The translations under genes and the position numbers were made by a program. A stretch of 64,000 nucleotides of DNA from assembly GCF_034387475.1 (NCBI RefSeq), contig NZ_JAXCIL010000001.1, positions 1,612,001 through 1,676,000 on the forward strand, in the 5' to 3' direction. The stretch's first letter is position 1. Each line of letters starts with the position of its first letter. The notes beneath the pieces were generated by a model. The model saw nothing but the letters and a program-made list of their open reading frames with translations, searched no databases and had not been told where the DNA came from. Origin of the DNA: Pseudomonas sp. Teo4. Lineage in GTDB: Bacteria; Pseudomonadota; Gammaproteobacteria; Pseudomonadales; Pseudomonadaceae. Positions 55,163 through 63,823 of this stretch are shown piece after piece.

Positions 55163-56173
55163 ATGGCCCGGGGCGGAATCAACAAGGTGGTGGTGCAGCA
55201 GGCGCGGCAGGCGCTGATTGCCAGGGGCGAAAACCCCAGTATCGATGCGGTACGAATCGAGTTAGGCAATACCGGGTCCAAGACCACCATCCATCGCTAC
55301 CTCAAGGAACTTGAGAGCTTGCAGCCAGCCAAGCCAGTGGGAACGGTGGCTTTGAGCGAGCCGCTGGGGCGTTTGGTGGAGCAACTGGCTGCACAACTGC
55401 TCCAGGACGCCGACCAGCGCATCGAAGAAGCTGAAGCCACTTTCACCCAGCAACGCGAGCAGCTCGAAGCCCAGTTGCAAGTGGCCCAGCAGGGCTTGGC
55501 GGCCGCCCACCAACAGCAGCAGATCCAGGCCCAGGCATTGGCGGCGGAGTCGGAAAAGCTCAACTCGACATTGAGCACGCTGCAGGCCGAGCAACTGCGC
55601 AGTGCCAGCCTCAACCAGTCGCTGGGCGAGCTACAGGTGCGCCTGACCGACAAGGACGAGCAGATTCGTTCACTGGAGGAAAAACATCGCCACGCCCGCG
55701 ATGCGCTCGAGCACTACCGCAGCGCCAGTCGTGAACAGCGAGAGCAGGAGCAGCGCCGTCATGAAGCGCAGGTGCAACAAATGCAGGTTGAAGTGCGTCA
55801 GTTGCAGCAAGGCATGATCGTCAAACAGGACGAACTGACCCGGCTGCACCGTGACAACGAGCGCATGCTGGGTGAGCACCGGCAGTTGGCCAGTGAGCGC
55901 AAGGCGCAGGAAAGTTTGCTGGAACAACGTGACGCGCAGATTCAGGGGCTGCGTACGATTTTGGCGCAGGCGCAGGGTGCGAGCGAGGAAATGCGTCGCC
56001 AATTGCAAAGCCAGACGCAGCAGCTTGAGGACAAGCGCAGTGTCTGCGCCGATCAGATGCGGTCGCTACAGCGGCTGGAAGATGAACTGAAGCAGCGCGA
56101 AGAAGCGCTCAAGGCATGCCGAGCGCAACTGAAAGCCAGGACTCAGCGTCAGAATGAGAGGCCGAGCCCTTGA
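55163..56173 (+). CDS. KfrA-like coiled-coil DNA-binding protein
   Basis: Protein of 336 residues. The N-terminal KfrA_N domain (about 1-60; INKVVVQQARQALIARGENP and GNTGSKTTIHRYLKEL) binds DNA, and the rest (about 85-330) is an almost continuous Gln/Glu/Arg-rich coiled coil. KfrA proteins are known from plasmids as autorepressors and partition-associated filaments; chromosomal copies in Pseudomonas are poorly understood. The ATG at 55163 has AGGAGAG and starts right after the palindromic operator; the frame is open to 55076, but that would place the operator within the gene. Confidence 0.85.
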   Translation: MARGGINKVVVQQARQALIARGENPSIDAVRIELGNTGSKTTIHRYLKELESLQPAKPVGTVALSEPLGRLVEQLAAQLLQDADQRIEEAEATFTQQREQLEAQLQVAQQGLAAAHQQQQIQAQALAAESEKLNSTLSTLQAEQLRSASLNQSLGELQVRLTDKDEQIRSLEEKHRHARDALEHYRSASREQREQEQRRHEAQVQQMQVEVRQLQQGMIVKQDELTRLHRDNERMLGEHRQLASERKAQESLLEQRDAQIQGLRTILAQAQGASEEMRRQLQSQTQQLEDKRSVCADQMRSLQRLEDELKQREEALKACRAQLKARTQRQNERPSP

Positions 56174-56188
56174 GTAGCCCACCGAGCC

Positions 56189-56902
56189 TTAATCGGCTGC
56201 CAACGGCTGCGGTTGTATTTGCCAGCGCACGGCGCTGACGCCTTTTTCCAGGCTGACCCGCCCGACCAGGCGTTCAAGCTGGCCGGCCGCTTGCGGGTTG
56301 CCCAGCAGCTCGGCGCGAACCTCCAGTCGCTTCGGGTCGGCCAAGTCTTCGCTGTGCAGGGACTGCAAGCGCAGGCCGGGGTCGCCGAGGCTGTGCAGCA
56401 TCAGGCTGCGCACCTGGATTTCGTCTTCGGCGCGACAGACGATGCGCACTTCGAAATGCTGCTCGACTTCGCTGGCTGGCAACACCTGTTGCTGGTCCAG
56501 GCGCTGGGCGATATCACGCAGCAGAATGTTCGCGCACAGCACCACCAGACTACCCAGCGTTGCCTCCAGCAGCAGGCCGAGGCTGCACAGCACGCCAATG
56601 GCTGCGGTGCACCAAAGGGTGGCCGCGGTGTTCAAGCCGCGTACATTGAAGCCGTCACGCATGATGACCCCGCCACCCAAGAATCCAATGCCCGATACGA
56701 CATACGCGGCAATACGCGATGCATCGTTCGGGGCCATGCCCGGTACCGCTTGAGTCATCAACACGAACAGACAGGCACCGGTACTGACCAGCGCGTTGGT
56801 ACGCAGGCCAGTCATGCGTTGACGCAGCTGGCGCTCGGCACCGATCAATGCGCCGAGCAGAAGGGCAATGCTGACGCGCAGCAGAAAGACTTTCCAATCC
56901 AT
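56189..56902 (-). CDS. MgtC/SapB family membrane protein
   Basis: Protein of 237 residues with an N-terminal membrane domain of about five helices carrying the MgtC signature (LLLGALIGAERQLRQRMTGL, GIGFLGGGVIMRDG and VRGLNTAATLWCTAAIGV) and a C-terminal ACT-like cytosolic domain. MgtC proteins help survival at low magnesium and inside macrophages and inhibit F-type ATPase. The ATG at 56902 is preferred for AGAGG and the canonical N-terminus over an upstream open frame. Confidence 0.92.
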   Translation of the reverse strand: MDWKVFLLRVSIALLLGALIGAERQLRQRMTGLRTNALVSTGACLFVLMTQAVPGMAPNDASRIAAYVVSGIGFLGGGVIMRDGFNVRGLNTAATLWCTAAIGVLCSLGLLLEATLGSLVVLCANILLRDIAQRLDQQQVLPASEVEQHFEVRIVCRAEDEIQVRSLMLHSLGDPGLRLQSLHSEDLADPKRLEVRAELLGNPQAAGQLERLVGRVSLEKGVSAVRWQIQPQPLAAD

Positions 56903-57322
56903 AGCAAACCTCTTCGACGGGCCGATGCCCGTACGAGCGCCACAACACGGCGCGGTTGAAAAACCAGAAATGCGCAGGACCACCGGATGGTGGCGCAAGA
57001 GGAGGGTATTCGCCTTCAGGGCGGGGATTACCACTGCCTGGCCATTGCGGCGAGACAGCGGCAGGAATCTGCCGGACTAGCTCGCCTGGTGGGCCTGTCG
57101 CAAACGACTGGGGCTACTGTCCAATGCAGGACTCCTGTTCAGGGATGCAAAATCGCGACGCGGACCTTACGCCGCAGCGCCAGGCCGGTCAAGGCTAAAA
57201 ACATGACAATGGCTTCATCAGGAAAATGCCTACAAACAGCGTGGCAACTTGACGGCTTCATGGAAAAAAACAGCGCCAGCCGGTACCCTTGGGCTTTCGT
57301 TTTCCATCGCCCGGACCCTGAC
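56903..57322. other. Intergenic region between mgtC-like and crtZ-like genes
   Basis: About 420 bp separating two divergent genes. It contains no convincing reading frame on either strand; an in-frame ATG at 57260 could extend the crtZ-like protein by 21 residues, but no good ribosome site precedes it. No clear riboswitch or terminator was recognised by eye. Confidence 0.4.
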
Positions 57323-57790
57323 ATGCTGTTCAATCTTGCCGTGCTGTTCGGCACCCTGGTGGCCATGGAGGGCGTCGGTACGCTGGCTCACAAGTACATC
57401 ATGCATGGCTGGGGCTGGTGGCTGCATCGCTCGCACCATGAACCGCACCTGGGCATGCTCGAAACCAACGACATCTACCTGGTGGCCCTGGGCTTGATCG
57501 CTGCTGCGCTGGTGGCCCTGGGCAAGGCCGGCTATGCGCCGTTGCAGTGGGTGGGCGGCGGCGTGGCGAGTTACGGGCTGTTGTACGTTCTCGCCCACGA
57601 TGGGTTCTTCCACCGGCACTGGCCGCGCAAGCCGCAACCGGTCAATCGCTACCTCAAGCGCCTGCACCGCGCCCATCGCTTGCACCATGCAATCAAAGGG
57701 CGCGAAGGCAGCGTTTCGTTCGGCTTCTTCTACGCGCCGCCCCTGAGTAAGCTCAAGCAGCAGCTGCAGCAGCGCCGCAAACGGCCGTGA
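57323..57790 (+). CDS. Beta-carotene hydroxylase-like (CrtZ) membrane di-iron enzyme
   Basis: Protein of 155 residues of the fatty-acid hydroxylase superfamily with the CrtZ histidine pattern: HKYIMHG, HRSHHEPH, HDGFFHRHW and HRAHRLHHA. Four membrane helices surround them. CrtZ hydroxylates beta-carotene to zeaxanthin, yet no other carotenoid gene lies in the window, so the real substrate may differ. The start could also be at 57260. Confidence 0.85.
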   Translation: MLFNLAVLFGTLVAMEGVGTLAHKYIMHGWGWWLHRSHHEPHLGMLETNDIYLVALGLIAAALVALGKAGYAPLQWVGGGVASYGLLYVLAHDGFFHRHWPRKPQPVNRYLKRLHRAHRLHHAIKGREGSVSFGFFYAPPLSKLKQQLQQRRKRP

Positions 57791-57791
57791 T

Positions 57792-58691
57792 TCAGTTGGC
57801 CGCTTCGCCCTTGGCCTCAGGCTCCACCGCAACATGCCCACGGCTGACCCACCAGCCGAATCCTGCCGCAGTGAAGAACATCATCAAGCTATAAAGCGCC
57901 GCCGGTACGGCCATGGTGGCGTTGTTCAGCAGCGACGGGCTCAAGGCCAGGGCAATGGCCAGCGTACCGTTGTGAATACCGATTTCCATGCCGATGGCGA
58001 TGGCCTGGCGCTTGGGAATGTTCAGCAGTCGCGGCACCCAATAGCCGACACCCAGGCTCAACAGGTTGAACAGCAACGCCGCCAGGCCGACGACGGGCGC
58101 GTACTCCACCACGGTCTGCCAGTCTTTCGCCAACGCCAGGACGATGGTGAAGGCCAGGAACAACGCCGCGACCAGTTTCATGGGTTTTTCCATGCGGGCG
58201 GCGAAGCGCGGCGCCCAATGGCGGATCAACATCCCCAGGGCGACGGGCAGCAAGACGATCGCAAATACTTGCAATACCTTGGCGAACTGCAGCGGAATGG
58301 CTTGATCGGATTCCATGAACCAGCTTAACGACAGGTTCACCAGCAGTGGCATGGTCAGAATGGCGATCAGCGAGTTCACGGCGGTCAAGGTAATGTTCAA
58401 CGCCACGTCACCGTGAGCCAGGTGGCTGAACAGGTTGGCCGTGGTCCCGCCCGGCGAGGCGGCCAACAGCATCAGGCCCACTGCCAGCGCCGACTCCAGG
58501 CCGAAGCCATTGGCGATGAGGAAGCACACCAGTGGCAGCAACAGAATCTGACAAGCCAGCCCCACCAGCACGGGTTTGGGGTACTTCACCACACGGGCGA
58601 AGTCAGCCAGGGTAAGCGACAGGCCAAGGCCGAGCATGATGATGCCCAGGGCAAGGGGCAGGAACGCGGTGAGCAGGGGGGATGCGGTCAT
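57792..58691 (-). CDS. Bile acid:sodium symporter family transporter
   Basis: Inner-membrane protein of 299 residues with about nine to ten helices. Typical BASS features are present: the SPGGTTANLFSHLA crossover region and GMEIGIHNGTLAIALA. Bacterial members transport organic anions such as pantoate or 2-keto acids with sodium. Its stop codon lies 1 bp from the end of the crtZ-like gene (convergent). No specific substrate can be inferred. Confidence 0.9.
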   Translation of the reverse strand: MTASPLLTAFLPLALGIIMLGLGLSLTLADFARVVKYPKPVLVGLACQILLLPLVCFLIANGFGLESALAVGLMLLAASPGGTTANLFSHLAHGDVALNITLTAVNSLIAILTMPLLVNLSLSWFMESDQAIPLQFAKVLQVFAIVLLPVALGMLIRHWAPRFAARMEKPMKLVAALFLAFTIVLALAKDWQTVVEYAPVVGLAALLFNLLSLGVGYWVPRLLNIPKRQAIAIGMEIGIHNGTLAIALALSPSLLNNATMAVPAALYSLMMFFTAAGFGWWVSRGHVAVEPEAKGEAAN

Positions 58692-58796
58692 TGGCGGTCT
58701 CTCGGGCGCATGATTCCGAGGAGTGTAGGCCGGCTTCGGTGACCCGCTAATTGCACAACGCCAGCTCTTGGTAACCTTTTGTTACCGCGTCGGCAT

Positions 58797-59456
58797 TTAT
58801 CCCATTGCATCCGGCAGCAGCAGAACCCCGATCAGCTCGGCAAGGTCGAGCAGTTCGGCGAACGCTGCCGGGTCTTCCAGCACGTCGATGCTGGCCTCGA
58901 ACGGGGCCACATCCTCGGCGCTGACACGGTCACCGAACAGGACGATCGCCACCGCCTCATCGTCTTGTCGCGACACCCAGCGCAGCCCCTGGGCCTCGGG
59001 CGCAAAGCCATGGATGGCCTCGGCCCATTGGCGCGAGTAGGGGTACTCTTCGGCGTCGGTATCGATCAACTGGGCGCGCGGCACACCCAGCAGGCGAAGT
59101 GCCTTGCTGGACAGGTCGACCAGGCGCAGGGCCTTGGTCGTGCGGATGCGCGAATGCACGTTGCCGGCGTAGCGGCTTTGCTGGACAGCCTTGAACCCCG
59201 GCGAGTAAGAGATGTCGTGGAATAGGGTTTCCATGACCGCGCAGTGGAAGGTCGTTCCGGCATACAGGGTGGGGATGACCTGGCCGTTTGCGTCCTTGAT
59301 CGGGCTGAAACGGGCATTTCCCAAACCTGTGGGATTGTACTGCGTCGCACCGAAACGGCTGTGGTGAACGCGGTGGAGGAAAGTGCCCGGTTCAAGCGTG
59401 ACGAATGAAAGATGCAGCGTATGGCTGGGTACCGCAGGCTTTGACCGTTTAACCAT
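58797..59456 (-). CDS. RES-domain NAD+-degrading toxin
   Basis: Protein of 219 residues with the RES fold: conserved Arg and Tyr in LHRVHHSRFGATQYNPTG and RFSPI, and Glu in AVMETLFHD. RES toxins (as in the P. putida PP_2433-2434 module) degrade NAD+ by phosphorolysis and stop growth. The ATG at 59456 overlaps the end of the antitoxin gene by 8 bp, typical for toxin-antitoxin pairs. The C-terminal half (about 110-219) is longer than needed for the core fold. Confidence 0.88.
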   Translation of the reverse strand: MVKRSKPAVPSHTLHLSFVTLEPGTFLHRVHHSRFGATQYNPTGLGNARFSPIKDANGQVIPTLYAGTTFHCAVMETLFHDISYSPGFKAVQQSRYAGNVHSRIRTTKALRLVDLSSKALRLLGVPRAQLIDTDAEEYPYSRQWAEAIHGFAPEAQGLRWVSRQDDEAVAIVLFGDRVSAEDVAPFEASIDVLEDPAAFAELLDLAELIGVLLLPDAMG

Positions 59457-60135
59457 GGGTGATGCCGGCGACTTCTTCACGGGCGGCAGCCACCACGCGC
59501 TGCGGCGACGAACGCAACAGGTCCTGCGGCCGCTTGCCGCCGAGCCAGCCATTGACCGACATGAACCAGTAGGCCATTGCCCAGCCATCCTTCATCGGCT
59601 CAAGTACCGCGATGACCTCCTTGAGCGCCGCCAGTGGGCGATAGCTGGCGGTTTCGTCCAGGCCATAGAGCGGGAAATAATCGACCCCTTCATGGCGGAT
59701 GGCGAAAATACGCTTCTCACGCTTCCATTTGCTCGGCTGCGAGCTGGGGTTGGCCGCACTGAGGTTGGCCAGGCTGGCGATTTCGCTGGCAGTCACCCAA
59801 TCGCCGCTTTGCAGGACGGCGGTTTTGGCCTTGGCGAGCATTTGCGCTTGCTTGAGCTGGTTCGATGTCACCGGTTTTGCCGGAACCAACGCCTGGACGA
59901 TCAGCTTGATGGCTTCTTCGGGGGCACCGGCGATCCGCGTGGAGAAATACTGCCCGAGCATTTCCAGGGCGCTGACATAGACGTCGAGGTTTTTCTCGGA
60001 GTCGGTGGTCACCTCGATGACGATGCCCGTCTTCGCTGCCGCCTTGCCTTTGCTTTTATCCAGGCGTGTCAGCAGCTCCCGGACGTTTCCGACCGCCGGG
60101 TGGCTGATATTGAAGACTTCTGCTGTTTGAGCCAT
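59449..60135 (-). CDS. Xre/MbcA/ParS-like antitoxin partner of the RES toxin
   Basis: Protein of 228 residues whose C-terminal part (LKEVIAVLEPMKDGWAMAYW, then NGWLGGKRPQDLL) is the ParS/MbcA toxin-binding domain; a helix-turn-helix-like segment is visible (DWVTASEIASLANL). The N-terminal ~90 residues are additional to the usual 130-150-residue antitoxin and not recognised. The ATG at 60135 is chosen for the strong GAGGAGGAG before it. It precedes and overlaps the toxin gene, so it is made first. Confidence 0.82.
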   Translation of the reverse strand: MAQTAEVFNISHPAVGNVRELLTRLDKSKGKAAAKTGIVIEVTTDSEKNLDVYVSALEMLGQYFSTRIAGAPEEAIKLIVQALVPAKPVTSNQLKQAQMLAKAKTAVLQSGDWVTASEIASLANLSAANPSSQPSKWKREKRIFAIRHEGVDYFPLYGLDETASYRPLAALKEVIAVLEPMKDGWAMAYWFMSVNGWLGGKRPQDLLRSSPQRVVAAAREEVAGITHG

Positions 60136-60287
60136 CACTCCTCCTCGCAGCAACGAAGATTACCGCTGTCAGATGCTAATCATCCTAATCGCAATCACCC
60201 TCTGACGCAATGCAGCGGCCGGTTGCCGCGTTGCACAGGTGCGGTAGGCGCAGTAGCATTCTGGCTTTTGCCAAGGATTAGCCTGAC

Positions 60288-61166
60288 ATGCCGTTCCAGC
60301 AAGGTCTGCTTGCCACTCCGGTGCCAGCCCACGCTCGCCACCTGTTTTTCGCCATCGAGTCGCTCGAGGCGTTGCCCGCCGTGCTCGATGCCTTGCAGCC
60401 GCAGGTGGATGGGCGCAGCCTGATCCTGGGTGTCGGCGCCCCCATGGCCAAGGCGCTGAACCGCGAAATCGAAGGGCTGCGGCCGTTCCCGCTGCTGGAC
60501 GCAGTGGTCGAAAACCCAAGCACCCAGCATGCCTTGTGGCTGTGGCTGCGAGGGGAAGAGCGGGGTGACCTGTACCTGCGCGCCCAGCAACTCGAGCAGT
60601 TGCTGAGCCCGGCGCTGCGCCTGGTGGACACTGTCGAAGGCTTCTTGCACCGCGGCGGCCACGACCTCACCGGTTACGAAGACGGTACCGAAAACCCTAC
60701 AGACGATGATGCCGTCGAAGCTGCCATCGTCGCCGGCGACCAGGCTGGCCTGAGCGGCTCCAGTTTCGCCGCCTTCCAGCTGTGGAAGCATGATCTGGGC
60801 TATTTCAAATCGCTGCCGCAGCCCGAGCAGGACGACATCATCGGCCGTCGTTTGAGCGACAACGAAGAGCTTGAAGACGCCCCGGAATCGGCCCACGTCA
60901 AACGCACTGCCCAGGAAAGCTTCGAGCCGGAGGCCTTCATGGTCCGCCGTTCGGTGTCCTGGACCGATTCCCGTGGCGCGGGCCTGGCATTTGTCGCCCT
61001 CGGTCACTCGTTCGATGCCTTCGAAGTGCAGCTGCGCCGAATGAGCGGGCTGGAAGACGGCATCATCGACGCGCTGTACCGTTTCAGTCGCCCGCTGACT
61101 GGCGGCTATTACTGGTGCCCACCCATGGCCGAACGCGGGGCAGACCTGCAGCGCTTGCTCGGCTAA
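60288..61166 (+). CDS. DyP-type heme peroxidase (YfeX-like)
   Basis: Protein of 292 residues with the DyP signature GYEDGTENP (distal Asp of GxxDG), the proximal His in AHVKRTAQESF and the distal Arg region RRSVSWTDSRGAG. The length and absence of a Tat signal fit the cytosolic class B (YfeX) group. It uses H2O2 to oxidise dyes, aromatic compounds or porphyrins. AAGGA lies before the ATG at 60288. It is divergent from the antitoxin gene by about 150 bp. Confidence 0.94.
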   Translation: MPFQQGLLATPVPAHARHLFFAIESLEALPAVLDALQPQVDGRSLILGVGAPMAKALNREIEGLRPFPLLDAVVENPSTQHALWLWLRGEERGDLYLRAQQLEQLLSPALRLVDTVEGFLHRGGHDLTGYEDGTENPTDDDAVEAAIVAGDQAGLSGSSFAAFQLWKHDLGYFKSLPQPEQDDIIGRRLSDNEELEDAPESAHVKRTAQESFEPEAFMVRRSVSWTDSRGAGLAFVALGHSFDAFEVQLRRMSGLEDGIIDALYRFSRPLTGGYYWCPPMAERGADLQRLLG

Positions 61167-61255
61167 TCGGTAAATATCCAGATACAGAAACACCCGGCGG
61201 CCTGGGGCAGAGCGACTAGCCTTGAAAGTTTCCGACTGATGACGGGAGCTTTGCC

Positions 61256-62164
61256 ATGTACGCACGTCGCGATGTCCTACGCGCCGGGGCGACTCTGGGC
61301 CTGATGGCCGCCAGCCCCTGGCTGCACGCGGCCTCAGCCAGTGGCCTGATGACCCGCACCATTCCTTCCACTCAAGAAGCCTTGCCGGTGATCGGCGCGG
61401 GGACGTCGGGCAGTTTCGAGGTCGAGGCTGGCTCCGAGCAGTACCAGCAGCTCAAGGTCGTGCTCAAGACCTTCTTCGACGGTGGCGGCAAGGTCATCGA
61501 CACCTCACCCAACTACGGCGGTGCCGACAGCATCCTCGGCCAGTTGCTGGAGGAGGGCGGATGGCGCCAAAAGTGCTTTATCGCCACCAAAATCGCCGCC
61601 AACAGCCGTGCCGATGCCGAGGCGCAATGGGCCGGCACCTTGCGCAGCCTGCGCACCGACAAGGTCGAGCTGTTGCAGGTGCACAACCTGCGCGATTGGC
61701 AGACCCAACTGCCCTACGCGCGAGAACTCAAGCAGCAGGGCAAGACCCGCTATGTGGGCATTACCCATTACCTGAACAGTGGACAAGACGAAGTGGCTGA
61801 GATCGTGCGGCGCGAGCCGTTGGACTTCATCCAGATCAACTACTCGGTCAATGCTCCTGACGCGGCGCGCGCGTTGCTGCCGTTATGCCAGGACAAGGGC
61901 GTTGCGGTGCTGATCAACCGGGCCTTCGACGACGGACGCCTGTTCGCCAGGGTCAAGGACCTGCCACTGCCGGGTTGGGCCGCCGAGGCCGGCATCGGCA
62001 GTTGGGCGCAGCTGTTCCTCAAGTTCGCCATCAGCCATCCGGCAGTCACCACCGTAATCCCGGCCACCAGCCGCCCGGACCGCCAACTCGACCAACTAAA
62101 GGCGGGTCACGGTCCGTTATTGACCCAGGCGCAGCAACAGGCGCTGATCAAGCAGTTCGCCTGA
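61256..62164 (+). CDS. Tat-exported aldo/keto reductase
   Basis: Aldo-keto reductase of 302 residues with the AKR barrel (VIDTSPNYGGADSILGQLL with catalytic Asp and Tyr, FIATKIAAN with Lys, ISHPAVTTVIPATSRPD near the cofactor). The N-terminus (YARRDVLRAGATLGLMAAS, ending LHAAS) is a twin-arginine signal, so the enzyme is probably exported folded to the periplasm with bound cofactor. It lies 3 bp before the transporter gene, so both are coexpressed. Confidence 0.88.
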   Translation: MYARRDVLRAGATLGLMAASPWLHAASASGLMTRTIPSTQEALPVIGAGTSGSFEVEAGSEQYQQLKVVLKTFFDGGGKVIDTSPNYGGADSILGQLLEEGGWRQKCFIATKIAANSRADAEAQWAGTLRSLRTDKVELLQVHNLRDWQTQLPYARELKQQGKTRYVGITHYLNSGQDEVAEIVRREPLDFIQINYSVNAPDAARALLPLCQDKGVAVLINRAFDDGRLFARVKDLPLPGWAAEAGIGSWAQLFLKFAISHPAVTTVIPATSRPDRQLDQLKAGHGPLLTQAQQQALIKQFA

Positions 62165-62167
62165 GCC

Positions 62168-63466
62168 ATGAATACCTGGCGGCAACGCCTGGACAAAGGG
62201 CTGAACCTGCAGCCGGGCGAAGGCGGCGCGGTGGTTGCGGGCCTGGTGCTGTTCTACCTGCTGTTCACCGGGTATTTCATGCTGCGCCCGGTGCGAGAAA
62301 CCATGGGCGTGGCCGGTGGAGTGGACAACCTGCAGTGGCTGTTCACCGGCACCTTCATCGCCACCCTGGCGTGCCTGCCATTGTTTGGCGTGCTGGCCAG
62401 CCGGGTTCGACGGCACCACATCCTGCCTTGGACCTACGGTTTCTTTGCCAGCAACCTGCTGATTTTTGCTGTGCTCTTTGCCCGCAACCCGGATCAAATC
62501 TGGGCCGCGCGGGCTTTTTACATTTGGCTGTCGGTGTTCAACTTGCTGGCCATTTCCCTGGCCTGGAGCGTGCTCGCCGACATCTTCGACAGCGAACAGG
62601 GCAAGCGCCTGTTCGGCCTGCTGGCCGCCGGGGCCAGCCTGGGCGGGCTCAGCGGGCCGATCTTAGGTACCTTGCTGGTGGCGCCGCTGGGGCATGCGGG
62701 CTTGTTGCTGCTGGCCACCGCCTGCCTGGTGGGTAGCATTGCCGCCACTGGATATCTGCAGCGTTGGCGGGCGCGCCACCCGTTGCCAGAGGCATCCGAG
62801 CATCCGCCTTCCAGGCCGTTGGGTGGCAACCCTCTGTCCGGCGCTACTGCCGTGCTGCGTTCACCCTACCTGATGGGAATTGCGGGATTCGTGGTGTTGC
62901 TCGCCAGCGTCAGTACCTTTCTGTACTTCGAGCAGGCGCGAATCATCAGTGAGACCTTCCCCGACCGAACCCGTCAGACTCAGGTGTTCGGCCTGATCGA
63001 CACCGTCGTGCAGGCCCTGGCGATCCTCACCCAGTTGTTCATCACCGGGCGCCTGGCCCGGCGGCTGGGCGTTGGCGTATTGCTGGTGGCGGTGCCTCTG
63101 GTAATGGCGGCGGGTTTCGTTTGTCTGGCCCTGTCCCCAGTCTTTGCGGTGTTCGTGGTGGTGATGGTGGTGCGCCGGGCGGGTGAATACGCGCTGGTTC
63201 GACCGGGGCGGGAAATGCTGTTCACCGTCCTGCCCCCAGAGGACAAGTACAAGGCCAAGAACTTTATTGACACCGTGGTCTATCGCGGCGGCGATGCCGT
63301 GAGCGGTTGGCTCAAGCGCGGGCTGGACGTAATCGCCGACCACCCCCAGCTGGCCATGGTCATTGGCGCGCTGCTGGCGTTGGCCTGGGGCCTGACCGGT
63401 GCTTGGCTGGGTCGGCGCCACAGTCAGGAGCTTGGTGCGCCAAATACACGGTCATCGCATATTTAA
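62168..63466 (+). CDS. ATP/ADP carrier-like (NTP/NTP exchange) or MFS membrane transporter
   Basis: Inner-membrane protein of 432 residues with about twelve helices, beginning YFMLRPVRETMGVAGG, the sequence that links it to the TlcA-type nucleotide carriers, and ending DKYKAKNFIDTVVYRGGDAVSGW, also typical of that group. Free-living bacteria with these proteins do not import ATP, and the substrate is unknown; a nucleotide or related anion is possible. It is coupled to the aldo-keto reductase gene (3-bp gap). Confidence 0.85.
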   Translation: MNTWRQRLDKGLNLQPGEGGAVVAGLVLFYLLFTGYFMLRPVRETMGVAGGVDNLQWLFTGTFIATLACLPLFGVLASRVRRHHILPWTYGFFASNLLIFAVLFARNPDQIWAARAFYIWLSVFNLLAISLAWSVLADIFDSEQGKRLFGLLAAGASLGGLSGPILGTLLVAPLGHAGLLLLATACLVGSIAATGYLQRWRARHPLPEASEHPPSRPLGGNPLSGATAVLRSPYLMGIAGFVVLLASVSTFLYFEQARIISETFPDRTRQTQVFGLIDTVVQALAILTQLFITGRLARRLGVGVLLVAVPLVMAAGFVCLALSPVFAVFVVVMVVRRAGEYALVRPGREMLFTVLPPEDKYKAKNFIDTVVYRGGDAVSGWLKRGLDVIADHPQLAMVIGALLALAWGLTGAWLGRRHSQELGAPNTRSSHI

Positions 63467-63578
63467 CGCCACCGGTCAGAACCCTTCGCAATAAAACGAA
63501 TCCCCGCCAGGCACTGCACTCCGAAACTATGTACGGCTTACTGCCGTGCGTATCCGAAGCCAAACGAGGTTAAAGACC

Positions 63579-63749
63579 ATGGCCAACAAAGAAAACAGCC
63601 GCATGGGCAACCAAGGTGGCAACAAAAACCCTGGCAATTTCGCCAACGACCGCCAGAAGGCCTCCGAAGCGGGGCGCAAAGGTGGCCAGTCCTCCGGCAG
63701 CAACATGGACCACGATCGCGAGTCGGGCCGCAAGGGCGGCCGCACTTGA
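63579..63749 (+). CDS. KGG-repeat stress-induced small protein
   Basis: Very hydrophilic protein of 56 residues with two KGG motifs (RKGGQSSGSN and GRKGGRT) and a Gly/Asn/Lys-rich, probably disordered body, as in the small general stress KGG proteins. The ATG at 63579 has GAGG ten bases upstream; the frame is open to 63546 but without a ribosome site. These proteins are induced by starvation and desiccation in enterobacteria and pseudomonads. Confidence 0.88.
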   Translation: MANKENSRMGNQGGNKNPGNFANDRQKASEAGRKGGQSSGSNMDHDRESGRKGGRT

Positions 63750-63756
63750 GTGATGG

Positions 63757-63790
63757 CGCTGCAGTGCCGGGAGCGTCCTGGCACTGCGCC
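63757..63790 (+). terminator. Hairpin after the KGG gene
   Basis: GGCGCTGCAGTGCC pairs with GGCACTGCGCC around a short loop, with a small bulge. It directly follows the stop codon but lacks a good T-run, so termination strength is uncertain. Confidence 0.45.
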
Positions 63791-63823
63791 GCCGCAGCGT
63801 ATTGGCTCCTGCACCGCTAGGTG

